Positions 42,786-51,830 of a stretch of DNA of 64,000 bases are shown piece after piece. A program made the position numbers and the translations under genes. Origin of the DNA: Sphingomonadales bacterium. GTDB lineage: Bacteria > Pseudomonadota > Alphaproteobacteria > Sphingomonadales > Govanellaceae. Positions within the stretch are counted from its first letter, which is position 1. Each line of letters opens with the position of its first letter. The notes beneath the pieces are model-generated. The model saw only the letters and a list, made by a program, of their open reading frames with translations, had not been told where the DNA came from and ran no database searches. Where the stretch lies: contig JACFMS010000002.1 of the NCBI GenBank assembly GCA_019455285.1, forward strand, positions 1-64,000. The letters are read 5' to 3'.

Positions 42786-43324
42786 GTTTGTTCTCCTTGG
42801 TTTGCATTTCCCTTTCGGGCGTGCCCACGGAGAGCCAGGCGCGATGGCGCGGCGTCACACAGGAAAATTGGGGGGACCGGACGCCTGCGAACGGGGGAGC
42901 CGAGGCTTCCTGTTGACGGCAGTAGCGCCCGCGCATGGCAGGGGGGCATGACGCTGCCCGATGGGGATGCAAATAGAACAAGGGGAATTCAGGACGGAGC
43001 CGATAACAAAGCCAATGCCTGCAAAGGGAGAGTGGCAGTTCAAAAGGTCAGCGGCATATCCTGAGATATAGCGATTTTGGGGTAAGGGTGGCCTGCATGA
43101 AGGCAGGCTCCGCTATCCCTTGCCTCTGGTTCGCCAGCGGCTGAGGCAAAGTCTTCGCGGAAAGACGCGATCACGGGGGCGCTTGAAGCTCGGCGCGCCT
43201 TTTTCCCGTGCCCGCTTGGCCGGACTCCACGACCGGGAAGCGCCAGCGGCGCGTCGTGACCTCCGGCAGAAACGCATAGCTCTGTTGCATCGGCCATCGA
43301 ACTCGATGGCTGGTACGATGCGCG
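42786..43324. other. Non-coding region between the small operon and the integrase
   Basis: About 540 bp with no credible gene. It holds the small operon's promoter, a palindrome ATATC-ctga-GATAT (43056-43069), and a hairpin GCCTGC-atgaag-GCAGGC (43091-43108) nested between GGTAAGGG and CCCTTGCC arms. The hairpins may include an excisionase or replication site; nothing decisive is seen. Confidence 0.4.
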
Positions 43325-44620
43325 CTAGCGTTTGGGGCGGTTCGGCTTGTCCGTCTGCTTGGCTTTGATGGACTGCACCTCTTTGGCCTTGGCTTCCAGC
43401 TCGTCGATTTCGGCGTTCATTTCGGCATGCATCGCATCCCATCCGCCGATGCCCATAAGCACGCGGTCGGCATGTTTGATGGTGTTCACATGCCCATAGT
43501 GCTGCTCGATCATCTTAACGGAGGTGCCCATTTGTTGGGCGAGGATATAGACATCCACCCCGGCGGAGAGCCGGAGCGTGGCGTAGGTATGGCGGAAGCA
43601 ATAGGTCGTGCGGGGAATGCCGCTCGGACCCTCGCGAAGGTCGGTGTATTTCAATAACTCTTCGACGGTATCCCGATAGAGCCATTTTGCCGGTTTGCCG
43701 TTGATAATCGTAAAGACATGGTCGTCCGGCTTGGTCGCCTTGGAAAGCTCGCGGATGCGGTCGAGGTATTTTGCGACACTGATCGGAGCAATCAGCTTGC
43801 GGGTTTTGCCCTTGCCCTGAACGTAGAGGACAAGGATTTCCTGTCCGTCTTTGTCTTTTGCGGTGGTGATGTCCCGCCAGCGCAGGTTCTTCGCTTCCGG
43901 CGGGCGCATCCCCGTGTTGCACATGATGAGAATGAAATTGTAGCAGACTTGGCGATACCAGACGCCCTGCGGCGTGGTCGCCTCCTTCATCCACTTGCGG
44001 CCTTTGGTGTGCAGCTTGCGGTATTCCTCAAGCGTGAACTCGTCACGGCGGTTCGATTTGAGCTTTGGCATGCCCTCAAAGCGATGATGCGCGGGAACAT
44101 ACCGCTTGCTGATCGCAAAGTTCATGATGGCTGCGAAAATGGTCATCTCGATGCGAATCGTGGAATCGCTGATGACGCTCTTGCGGCGGCCTTCGCCGTT
44201 TTCGCGCCGCCACAGCGGATATTCTGACCAGCGGTCTTGCGTAACCAGATGAATCTGTGTGCTGCCGACATAAGCCTTGAGAGGCCCGTCGATCTTGCTT
44301 CTGATATTTTTGCAGCGGGCTTGGCTGACCTCGCCCGCGTTGGCGCGCCGCTGTTGGGCGTCGGCATATTCCTCCGCCACCTGCGAGAAGGGGCGGTTGA
44401 ATACGGGAACATCGTGTTTCACCCGAAAACGGATATCGGCATACTCGTCCATCGCGCGGTCACGCGCGGTCTGTCGGTCTGCCGTCCGTAGCGAGATCGT
44501 CTTGTAGCGGTCTTCGTTCTGGATTCTGATCCGGCAGTAATACTGGTCGTGCCCGACGTCGCCGCGTCGGAAGATGATAAGGCCGGGCTTGATCTGCTCT
44601 TTATCGAGGATGAAACTCAT
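43325..44620 (-). CDS. int: Tyrosine-type site-specific integrase
   Basis: A 431-residue phage-type integrase that should insert and excise the element at the tRNA-Gly 3' end. The catalytic domain shows Arg in CNTGMRPPEAKNLRW, the RHTYA box in TYCFRHTYATLRL, and the Tyr nucleophile in MIEQHYGHV. An N-terminal SAM-like DNA-binding region with YADAQQRRANAGEVSQARCK precedes it. The start is ATG 44618-44620 (MSFILDKEQ), with CGGAG upstream; another ATG lies five codons earlier. The gene abuts attR, the usual position, and reads away from it. Paired CTGTGCAG boxes lie 15 bp upstream, so the integrase may repress itself. Confidence 0.95.
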   Translation of the reverse strand: MSFILDKEQIKPGLIIFRRGDVGHDQYYCRIRIQNEDRYKTISLRTADRQTARDRAMDEYADIRFRVKHDVPVFNRPFSQVAEEYADAQQRRANAGEVSQARCKNIRSKIDGPLKAYVGSTQIHLVTQDRWSEYPLWRRENGEGRRKSVISDSTIRIEMTIFAAIMNFAISKRYVPAHHRFEGMPKLKSNRRDEFTLEEYRKLHTKGRKWMKEATTPQGVWYRQVCYNFILIMCNTGMRPPEAKNLRWRDITTAKDKDGQEILVLYVQGKGKTRKLIAPISVAKYLDRIRELSKATKPDDHVFTIINGKPAKWLYRDTVEELLKYTDLREGPSGIPRTTYCFRHTYATLRLSAGVDVYILAQQMGTSVKMIEQHYGHVNTIKHADRVLMGIGGWDAMHAEMNAEIDELEAKAKEVQSIKAKQTDKPNRPKR

Positions 44621-44634
44621 TTCTCCGCTTCCCA

Positions 44635-44703
44635 CTGTGCAGAAACTGTGCAGATTGGCGACGTAAGCGGTTGATCTTCCGTGCCTGTGTAGGTTCTGTG
44701 TGG
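44635..44703. promoter_or_regulatory. Paired CTGTGCAG boxes, candidate integrase arm sites (right)
   Basis: CTGTGCAG at 44635 and 44646, and degenerate copies CTGTGTAG at 44685 and CTGTGTGG at 44696. Each pair is 11 bp apart, matching the left-end pair at 19850/19861. The first pair overlaps the integrase promoter region. Confidence 0.55.
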
Positions 44704-44749
44704 GTCATTGTAGCAAAAAATGTTGTTTATTTGTAGTATCTTGTTATAA

Positions 44750-44766
44750 TCCCTTCACCCGCTCCA
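44750..44766 (+). other. attR, right attachment site
   Basis: Exact 17-bp copy (TCCCTTCACCCGCTCCA) of the tRNA-Gly 3' end. The sequences just outside and inside the repeat differ from attL, which sets the limits of the shared core. Confidence 0.88.
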
Positions 44767-44785
44767 GCCATCGCCCGGGCTTAGT

Positions 44786-47700
44786 TCACCCGATATTCAG
44801 CTTGTACCAGAACACCCGCTCGCGGCCGCCGGCGTCGACCACCACCAGCTTGATGATCCACACGTTCGCGCCGGCAAAGAGCCCGGCGTCGATGCGGCCG
44901 ATCTCGCCCTCCGTCACCGGCTTTTTCAGCTCGATGCCGGCGCTTTTCCAGGCGGTGGGCGTCTCGCCGGCGCCGATCTCCACATAGGCGCGTTTGAACT
45001 GGCGGGCGTCGGCGCTGCCCTTGACCGCCAATTCCACCTTGCCGCCGTCCTGGACGATGGCGACGCCGGAAATTTCCGAGCGGATGAAGAAGTCGGGGCT
45101 GACCGACAACGCGGCGCGGGCGTCAACCAGGCCATAGCCGGTCAAGTTATCCTTGCCCGGGGTTTCGATGTCGCGCGCCGATTGCAGGAGGATATTGCGC
45201 AGCTCCGCCGCCGTCAGCTCGGGGTTCTTCGACAACACCAAGGACGCCACGCCCGACACAATCGGCGCGGCGAACGAGGTGCCGCCGGCGCGGTAGTAGC
45301 GCTTGTCCTCGCCCACATAAGCGTCGCCCGGCTTGTAGTCGACATCGGGAATGTCGCGCATGGTGTCGGTGCGGCGCGCCCGCAGGCTTAAGATGTCGAG
45401 GCCCGGCGCGGCGATGTCCACATCCTTGCCCCAGTTGGAGAACGGCGTGCGCTTGTCCTGCCTGTCGGTGGCGGCCACGGTGATCACGCTGCCGTGGGCG
45501 GCGATGCCGTAGTTGTCCACCTTCTGGCCCTGATTGCCCGCCGCCGCCACCAGAAGCACGCCCTTGGATTCGGCGTATTGCACCGCGGCGCTTTCGATCG
45601 CCGTCACTTCCGGGCCGCCGACACTTAAGTTGATGATGCGCGCGCCATTATCCACCGCATAGACGATGGCCTTGGCGATATAGGAAGCGCGGGTGTTGCC
45701 GAAGCTGTTCAAGCCCCGCAGCACCATGAGGCGGGCGTGGCTGTTGATGCCCGCCATGCCGACGCCGTTGTTGCTGTGAGCGGCGATGATGCCCGCGGTG
45801 ATGGTTCCGTGGCCATCGAGATCCCAGGGTGTGTTGTCGTTTTCAAAGAAGTCCCAACCGATGACGTCATCGACATAACCGTTTTTGTCGTCATCGATGC
45901 CGTTACCGGGAATTTCCTTGGCATTGCGCCACAGATTATTCCAATCGAAATCGAGATGGTTCCAATCGAGGCCCGTATCGATCACCGCAACCACCACCGG
46001 CGATGGCGATTTGCCCAACAGCTCCCAAGCGGAATCCTTCTCCGCCGTCAGGCCGACGCGCTTTAGAGCCCACTGGTTATCGAAATTCTGGCCCCAGGCG
46101 CCCTTGCCCAAATAAAGCGGATCGTTGGGCGCTTCCTCCTTGATACGGCAATAGTTGGTTTCCGTCTGCACCACGTTTTCGTATTGCTTGAGGATGTTGA
46201 CCACCTGGCCTTCGGCATTCTTGACGTAAGTTAAGGTGACGAAGGTCTGGCCGCCGATGGTGTTGACGTCCGAGACATGCTTGCCCATTTTCTGGATGAT
46301 GTCCTTGACGATGGGAGCGCTCTGCGACCCCGCCACCTGCACGTTCTTGCTGGTTTGCGTGGTGACGTCGATATCAGCCTGCAACAGCGGCTTGGCCGAA
46401 CCGCTTTTGGCGGTGTATTTACGCGCCTTATCGACCATGCACTTCAACGTGCCGCAGCCCTCCTTCAGCCATTTCTTGGCGCCCGGAGAGAGGGCGTCCA
46501 TGGGCACATCCAGCGCCAGATCGCCGTTTTCATCGGTGCGGCCCTGAATGGGGTCCTGGTCATGATCGCTCGTTGTATCCTTGGCGACGCCGGGGCCCGG
46601 CGCCACGCTCGCTAACTGCGACGGCATGGCGAGTTTGACGTTCTCGCCCGCCACCGCCTCCACCGCCGTGCCGCCGCCATCGGCCAGCACCGTGCGCTTG
46701 GCCTTGATCACCACCGGCACCGTCGGCTCATCGCGCGGATCATCGCCGCCATCCGTCGGCTGATCCTTGGGATCGTCCTGATCGCCGCCGTCAGTGGTGG
46801 GAATGCCGCCGGGCAGATCCCGCGGATCATCGCCATCATCGGGCGTCGATTTTTTCGGACAATCCTGGCGGCGGTGCGCCACGTCTTCATCGATCTGACG
46901 GATCTGCTGCGCCAAATTTTCGATCATCTCCTCGGATGAGCCGGACGTATTGATCAATTTTTCCAACTGCGACGTCAGATTGTCGCGATGCTGCAACAGG
47001 CTGGCGATCCAGCGCTCGCACGGCTCATCGGCATCGCGCGGATCATCGCCGCCGCCGGACGGTTGATCGCGCGGATCATCGCCGGGAGTCCCGCCGCCCG
47101 GGCCATCGTGCGGATCATCGCCGGGCGCGCCGCCGCCGGGTTTCGGCTGATCGCCGCCACCACCAGGCCCATCACTCGGGTCGTCGCCAGGCGCGCCGCC
47201 GCCGGGGCCATCATGCGGATCATCACCGCCGGGGCCGATGGGCGTGGACGTCGGATTGCCAGGCCGGTATTCGCACCAGGTGGGTGAGTCGGACGCGATC
47301 TGCAGCGCGCCGAAGCTGCCGGGGGTGTAGGAAATCGGCTGCGAAGTGTCGGGCATATAGCCGACGCCGCTGCGATTGCCTTGTCCGAACGGCGGGCATT
47401 GCAGCCCTTCCTCCTTCTTCATTTTGTCGATCATCTCATGCAGATCGCGCTGTACTTGCTCTGCGCCGTAGCCAGGGCTCCAGATCATATCGCGACTATT
47501 TCCGGTGCCGAACGTATCTCCCGCCGCGCATGCGCTGCGAATGCAGTCGCGCAGGCAGGCTTGATACTTGGCCCACCAGTATTCCGCCTGCGCCCGGAAG
47601 TTGTTGGCCCTGGCGGTCTGCTGCTGCGCGCCAATATCGGCCGCTACGGCGGAGGCATCCTTTTGCTCCGCTTCCTGCCGCGATTTATTGGCGTCGCGCT

Positions 47701-49051
47701 GACCGCCTTGATCCTCATAATTGCGCACCGCGTCCTGGGCGGCATGGTAATCTTTCAGGGTAGCGCCATGACTCTGCAAGTTGGCGTCGGTCGGCGGCGT
47801 CAATTCGCCGAGGCGAGCTTTGGCGTCTTGATACCTTTGCTCGCCAACCGCCGCCTGCTGACGCAGCCGCGCCGCATCCGCCCGATGACGTTCGGCATTG
47901 GCGCGTTCAGCATCTGCCGCCGCCTGCGCCTGCTCGGCGTAATGCTTGGCGTCCTCATATTGCTGCCGGTCACGCAAGCAGCCGCGATTGTAGACGCAGA
48001 TGTAATCCGCCGTGGTAAAGCCGTCAGATGGAACAAAGCCGAAACCGCTGTCAGTGTCCTCCTGCGGCGCTAATCCTGTTCTGCTATCGTCTGCCGGCTC
48101 CCCGCCGTTGCAGTTGCAGTCGGCAGTGGCGTGATACTGGCCCTGGCCGGCGGGCCGCACCTCCAGCTTTACCGTGTCATCCTCCACTCGCAGCGTTTTT
48201 TGCAGCGGAATGGTGACATAGACGTTGAAGGCGCGCATTTTCAACGGCCGGCCGGATTTGCATTGGCAATCGCCGGAGATGGACATGTTGTATTGCAGGC
48301 CGGTATCGCCGCCCCTAGAAATCCAGAACGTCATGGTCACCGGACCGCAGGGGTGCGTTGTGGGATCGGGGATATCCAACAGATTCAAAATGCCGCTGCC
48401 CCAGAAGCCGGCGCCATAGGTGCGGTCAGTAACGCCGGTTTCCACTTCCTCCAAAATCTTGTCGTAAAGCTTGCCCGCCGCCTTGCTTAAGAATTTCTCG
48501 CCGACGGTGTTGACCGCCTCGTCGGTGAAGCTTTCATCCAGCACTTCTTCCCATTTCACCGTGCGCGACGCGCCGGCGTTGGCCGCCGCGCCGACGATGG
48601 ATTTGGTCAAGGTCTGGCCGGCGTTTTTCAAGAAATCTTCCGGCGAGCCGGCATCCAGGGCATTCATCACCATTTCGGCGCCAAAGGACGCCATGCCGAA
48701 GCCGTAAAGATCGGCCACGTCCTGGGCGATATCAATGGTGAGTTTGAAGGAATCCCAGGCTCCCTTGGCGATGCCCGACATCTTGACCATGGTCTTGGCC
48801 ATGTGAATGGCGGAGGAGGCGCAATCGGGTTGGGTGTTTTCGGCGAGCGTGCAATAATTTTCGTTGAAGAAATCCGGCATCTGCGCCTCGACCGCATCGA
48901 GCACGCTGTCCGCCTTCACATCCACGTCCACTGTGACGTCGGCGCGGGCCGGCGTCGGCATGTTCAGCAGCGATAAGACAAAAAAGGAGAGGGTCGCCAG
49001 CACTCTTAAGGAAACGTACTTTTTCATACCCGAAGATATCGTACGCTGCAT
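44786..49051 (-). CDS. Very large secreted subtilisin-like (S8) serine protease
   Basis: About 1,421 residues. An N-terminal signal peptide (VLATLSFFVLSLLNMPTPARA) leads to a long non-catalytic region with a coiled coil (EQAQAAADAERANAERHRAD) and low-complexity Gly/Asp/Pro runs built on a GGGxPGDDPxDGP unit (about residues 597-675, with a second DDP-rich stretch near 725-785). The S8 domain is C-terminal: Asp in AVIDTGLDWNH, His in DLDGHGTITAG (near 1,080), the oxyanion Asn in AAAGNQGQK, and Ser in GGTSFAAPIVSG (near 1,260). I start at ATG 49051 because of GAGGGGG five bases upstream; ATG 49027 gives a more classical signal peptide. It is downstream of, and co-oriented with, an outer-membrane protein gene. 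Host or self targets unknown. Confidence 0.9.
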   Translation of the reverse strand: MQRTISSGMKKYVSLRVLATLSFFVLSLLNMPTPARADVTVDVDVKADSVLDAVEAQMPDFFNENYCTLAENTQPDCASSAIHMAKTMVKMSGIAKGAWDSFKLTIDIAQDVADLYGFGMASFGAEMVMNALDAGSPEDFLKNAGQTLTKSIVGAAANAGASRTVKWEEVLDESFTDEAVNTVGEKFLSKAAGKLYDKILEEVETGVTDRTYGAGFWGSGILNLLDIPDPTTHPCGPVTMTFWISRGGDTGLQYNMSISGDCQCKSGRPLKMRAFNVYVTIPLQKTLRVEDDTVKLEVRPAGQGQYHATADCNCNGGEPADDSRTGLAPQEDTDSGFGFVPSDGFTTADYICVYNRGCLRDRQQYEDAKHYAEQAQAAADAERANAERHRADAARLRQQAAVGEQRYQDAKARLGELTPPTDANLQSHGATLKDYHAAQDAVRNYEDQGGQRDANKSRQEAEQKDASAVAADIGAQQQTARANNFRAQAEYWWAKYQACLRDCIRSACAAGDTFGTGNSRDMIWSPGYGAEQVQRDLHEMIDKMKKEEGLQCPPFGQGNRSGVGYMPDTSQPISYTPGSFGALQIASDSPTWCEYRPGNPTSTPIGPGGDDPHDGPGGGAPGDDPSDGPGGGGDQPKPGGGAPGDDPHDGPGGGTPGDDPRDQPSGGGDDPRDADEPCERWIASLLQHRDNLTSQLEKLINTSGSSEEMIENLAQQIRQIDEDVAHRRQDCPKKSTPDDGDDPRDLPGGIPTTDGGDQDDPKDQPTDGGDDPRDEPTVPVVIKAKRTVLADGGGTAVEAVAGENVKLAMPSQLASVAPGPGVAKDTTSDHDQDPIQGRTDENGDLALDVPMDALSPGAKKWLKEGCGTLKCMVDKARKYTAKSGSAKPLLQADIDVTTQTSKNVQVAGSQSAPIVKDIIQKMGKHVSDVNTIGGQTFVTLTYVKNAEGQVVNILKQYENVVQTETNYCRIKEEAPNDPLYLGKGAWGQNFDNQWALKRVGLTAEKDSAWELLGKSPSPVVVAVIDTGLDWNHLDFDWNNLWRNAKEIPGNGIDDDKNGYVDDVIGWDFFENDNTPWDLDGHGTITAGIIAAHSNNGVGMAGINSHARLMVLRGLNSFGNTRASYIAKAIVYAVDNGARIINLSVGGPEVTAIESAAVQYAESKGVLLVAAAGNQGQKVDNYGIAAHGSVITVAATDRQDKRTPFSNWGKDVDIAAPGLDILSLRARRTDTMRDIPDVDYKPGDAYVGEDKRYYRAGGTSFAAPIVSGVASLVLSKNPELTAAELRNILLQSARDIETPGKDNLTGYGLVDARAALSVSPDFFIRSEISGVAIVQDGGKVELAVKGSADARQFKRAYVEIGAGETPTAWKSAGIELKKPVTEGEIGRIDAGLFAGANVWIIKLVVVDAGGRERVFWYKLNIG

Positions 49052-49127
49052 GGCGACCCCCTCACCCATATTGAGCATATGTGTCATGAGCGGCAGCAGA
49101 GTGACTGCCGCTCACGTCATGGCTTCA

Positions 49128-50441
49128 TCAGAAATTCACTTTCAGGTAACCGCCGGCCCGCCAGATGGAGGAGCTGCCGGTTTCCAGATGCGTCGGGTTG
49201 TTGTCCACGAACAGATCGTCGCCGGTGGACGGATTCCACACCCGAGCCAATTTATCGAGATATAGGTACGAGGCGATGAGGCCGAATTCCATGCCCTCGC
49301 CGACGCCAATGCCGATCATAGCGTTCAGATCGAAGCCGAAGGAGAAATCGTTGTCATCATCATCGATGTCAATCGTCAAATCCTGCTGCGGCAGCGCACA
49401 CAACGAGCATAGATTGTGCTGGCTGGAGCGCAGCGAGGCATCGCGGTAATAGCCGATCAGCCCGGCGCCGATGCCGGTGCGCACGCCGTTGGTGTCATGA
49501 TCCATGCGCACGCCCAGCTCCAGCCCCCACAGATCTTCGTTGACCTTCTGGCGCGCCGTGGTGGAAATGGCGTTGCCATAGGCTGGGCTTGAGATCGAGC
49601 TGGTGTGAAGCTGATCGATGTTACTGTAAAACAGCTTGCCAAACGGCGAGAAGCCGTAGCCGTTGTTGCCGCCGGGCAGCATGAACCGGGCGAACAGCGA
49701 CTGGTGATCCACTTTCGCGCGGGTCGATACGTCAAGCCCGTTGTCGCCCAGGAACAGCCCGGTCGAGCTGTTGGGGGCAAAATCATGATAGACGATGCCG
49801 ACATCATCGGTATTTTCCGCAACCGACGCCGAGCTGTTGCCATCAGCCTCGCCATACATGAAGCCGAAATCCAGATAGCCGCCCATGACATTGGGCAGCC
49901 CAAGAACCGCCGCGCCGGACCAGCCGCCCAGACGCTTCTTGCTGCGGCCGATAAAGCTTTCGCCGCCACTGGTGATGCGGGTGCCGGCGCCGACCCGCGG
50001 CGCCTCGAAGCTTTCGTAAGCGCCGAACGCCATGGCGGTCGGGGTATCGGGGCTGGTATCCCGGGCGGTGGTCGGCTGCGGCGCGCTGCCGACTGCCATG
50101 GCGGTGCCGGTATCGAGGTTGACCGCGATCTTCTCGCCAGGACCGGCGGCGGGTACGGCGATGGTGGCGCGGCTGCCGTCGCCGCGAGTGACCGTCAAGG
50201 TGCCGCCTTCGCCGGCGGAACCCGGGAACACCAGGATGAAGATGCCGTCGCCGTCATCGTCGTTTTCCTGCACCGGCACGCTAGCGCCGCTGGCGGTGGT
50301 GAAGCTCAAGCTGGTGCTGGGAACGGCTTGAGCATCAGCGCCGCTTAACACCATGGTCTGGTTGTAAACCGCCCAGGCCGGGGTGCTGAGCAGGCCAAGG
50401 GCTAGTACTGACGCAAAGGATAAGGATGTTCTGCTTTTCAT
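49128..50441 (-). CDS. Outer-membrane beta-barrel protein
   Basis: A 437-residue exported protein. The signal peptide is MKSRTSLSFASVLALGLLST-PAWA. A beta-rich N-terminal domain (about residues 25-125) precedes a C-terminal barrel of about 12 alternating strands (for example GAAVLGLPNVMGGYLDFGFM, FGLIASYLYLDKLARVW), ending in GGYLKVNF, a proper outer-membrane C-terminal signature with terminal Phe. Acidic DDDDND loops may bind cations. It lies 76 bp upstream of the secreted protease gene on the same strand and is probably in the same operon; it could display or export the protease, which is inference. Confidence 0.82.
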   Translation of the reverse strand: MKSRTSLSFASVLALGLLSTPAWAVYNQTMVLSGADAQAVPSTSLSFTTASGASVPVQENDDDGDGIFILVFPGSAGEGGTLTVTRGDGSRATIAVPAAGPGEKIAVNLDTGTAMAVGSAPQPTTARDTSPDTPTAMAFGAYESFEAPRVGAGTRITSGGESFIGRSKKRLGGWSGAAVLGLPNVMGGYLDFGFMYGEADGNSSASVAENTDDVGIVYHDFAPNSSTGLFLGDNGLDVSTRAKVDHQSLFARFMLPGGNNGYGFSPFGKLFYSNIDQLHTSSISSPAYGNAISTTARQKVNEDLWGLELGVRMDHDTNGVRTGIGAGLIGYYRDASLRSSQHNLCSLCALPQQDLTIDIDDDDNDFSFGFDLNAMIGIGVGEGMEFGLIASYLYLDKLARVWNPSTGDDLFVDNNPTHLETGSSSIWRAGGYLKVNF

Positions 50442-50615
50442 GGAAATTTCTCCCTTTTATGCGATCGATAATGCTCGATACTTGCAGAAAATAATGCTTA
50501 TACTACCAAAAAGAGCAAGAAATTGTCTCCTCGGACTAGTAATCCTACCTGGTTTATCCCATGACGCAAGGGGAGATGCCGGTGTGAATGGGCGAGATGC
50601 GCGACGCCGTTACCG

Positions 50616-51830
50616 TCAGCGATCGCGCAAGCGCTTCAGTTCTTGTTGCATTTGCTTGGCCAGACGAGATCTGTCATATGCCCGAGCCAACCTTGTTCCG
50701 CCATCTTGAAGACGCGCATAGAGATTATGGTCCGCTGCTAGCCTAGATACCGCATCCAGAAAAGAAACCTCATGTTCAGGCTCAAAATAAAGGCCGGCCT
50801 CAAATTGCTCCACAATCTGACGGGCCTGGCCATCGACGCCTAAGAGAATGGGTTTCTGCATGGCGGCCGATTCAAAGATCTTGGAAGGAATGACCGTCTT
50901 GAAGGTATCGGACCGCCGCAGCGGCGCCAGGGCTGCATCCGTCACTGAAAGATAGCGGCCCACCTCCTCTTTCGGTACCGGATCCAGAAAAGTCACGTTG
51001 CTAACTTTAAGCTCAGATGCCAAGCGCACCGCATCAGCTTTTGCCGCGCCGGCGCCGATAAATAAGAAATGCACGGATGGGTGATCAATCTTAGCCGCAG
51101 CCCTAATGATAAAATCCAGACCATGGGCCAAGCCGTGCGTTCCGATATAGCCGATGACGAACTTACCATCAAGCTTGAGCGCTGACAGCAGATCATGGTC
51201 TTTATCTTGCGGTTGGTAGAGGTCAAGGTTGGCCCCATTGGGAATAACCGTAATTTTTCCCGCGTCAATGCCGCGACGTTCGAGGTTTTCCTTAAACGCC
51301 CATGTAACGGGGACGACAAGGTCCGCATCTCGGTACATGAAGCGTTCTATTTTTTCCAGAAACTTGATCAGCAACCCGGCTTCCATGGCGCCAACGGCCT
51401 TGATGGATTCAGGCCAGAGATCACGCAGCTCAAACACCCAAGGCTTGCGTCGAATCTTGGATAAGGCAAAGCCCGAAAATGTTGTGAAGAATTGCGGCGA
51501 CGTTGCAATGATCACATCATAGTCCTTAAACAGCCCCGCCCAGAACGAGGTAAAAGCAAAGCTGAGGTAATCGAGGACCCGTTTGGCAAAGCCTTCATTC
51601 GCCGTGATATAGGACCATACACGAATAACCTCTATACCATCCATGATTTCGCGCTGACAGATTTTATTGCGATAGCCGTCATGCACTTTTCCCTGGGGAA
51701 AATTCGGCGCGCAGGTGATCACGGTTACCTGATCGCCGGCGGCCGACCATTGCCGGCAATGCTCATAGGTGCGCGTTGCCGGCGCATTGACCTCCGGCGG
51801 AAAATTATCGGTGATGAAGAGGATTTTCAT
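50616..51830 (-). CDS. WbuB-like glycosyltransferase, family GT4
   Basis: A 404-residue cytoplasmic/peripheral sugar transferase with two Rossmann domains. The N-terminus MKILFITDNFPPEVNAPATR and the segment WSYITANEGFAKRVLDYLSF match the WbuB/WbnH group that adds amino sugars in O-antigen synthesis. The nucleotide-sugar site shows SKIFESAAMQKPILLG (E-x-x-A pattern). It overlaps the upstream heparinase-like gene by four bases. It is the last gene of the minus-strand polysaccharide operon. Confidence 0.87.
   Translation of the reverse strand: MKILFITDNFPPEVNAPATRTYEHCRQWSAAGDQVTVITCAPNFPQGKVHDGYRNKICQREIMDGIEVIRVWSYITANEGFAKRVLDYLSFAFTSFWAGLFKDYDVIIATSPQFFTTFSGFALSKIRRKPWVFELRDLWPESIKAVGAMEAGLLIKFLEKIERFMYRDADLVVPVTWAFKENLERRGIDAGKITVIPNGANLDLYQPQDKDHDLLSALKLDGKFVIGYIGTHGLAHGLDFIIRAAAKIDHPSVHFLFIGAGAAKADAVRLASELKVSNVTFLDPVPKEEVGRYLSVTDAALAPLRRSDTFKTVIPSKIFESAAMQKPILLGVDGQARQIVEQFEAGLYFEPEHEVSFLDAVSRLAADHNLYARLQDGGTRLARAYDRSRLAKQMQQELKRLRDR

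Larger units (their letters stand above)
19776..44766. mobile_element. 25-kb integrated mobilizable element in tRNA-Gly(CCC)
   Basis: Bounded by 17-bp direct repeats of the tRNA-Gly 3' end, with a tyrosine integrase adjacent to the right end. Backbone: ArdC-type antirestriction protein, LuxR-type regulator, relaxase, MobC, an oriT-like region and a VirD4/TraG-type coupling protein. Cargo: a ten-kilobase modification/defence operon. I see no VirB or Tra channel genes, so it should need a helper for transfer (integrative mobilizable element). Excision would restore the tRNA and leave the CRISPR locus next to the secreted protease gene. Confidence 0.88.

Noticed and set aside
43056-43069. Second oriT candidate (ATATC-ctga-GATAT)
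   Set aside because: It contains TATCCTG but is short and far from the relaxase genes; the 27.9-kb site fits better.
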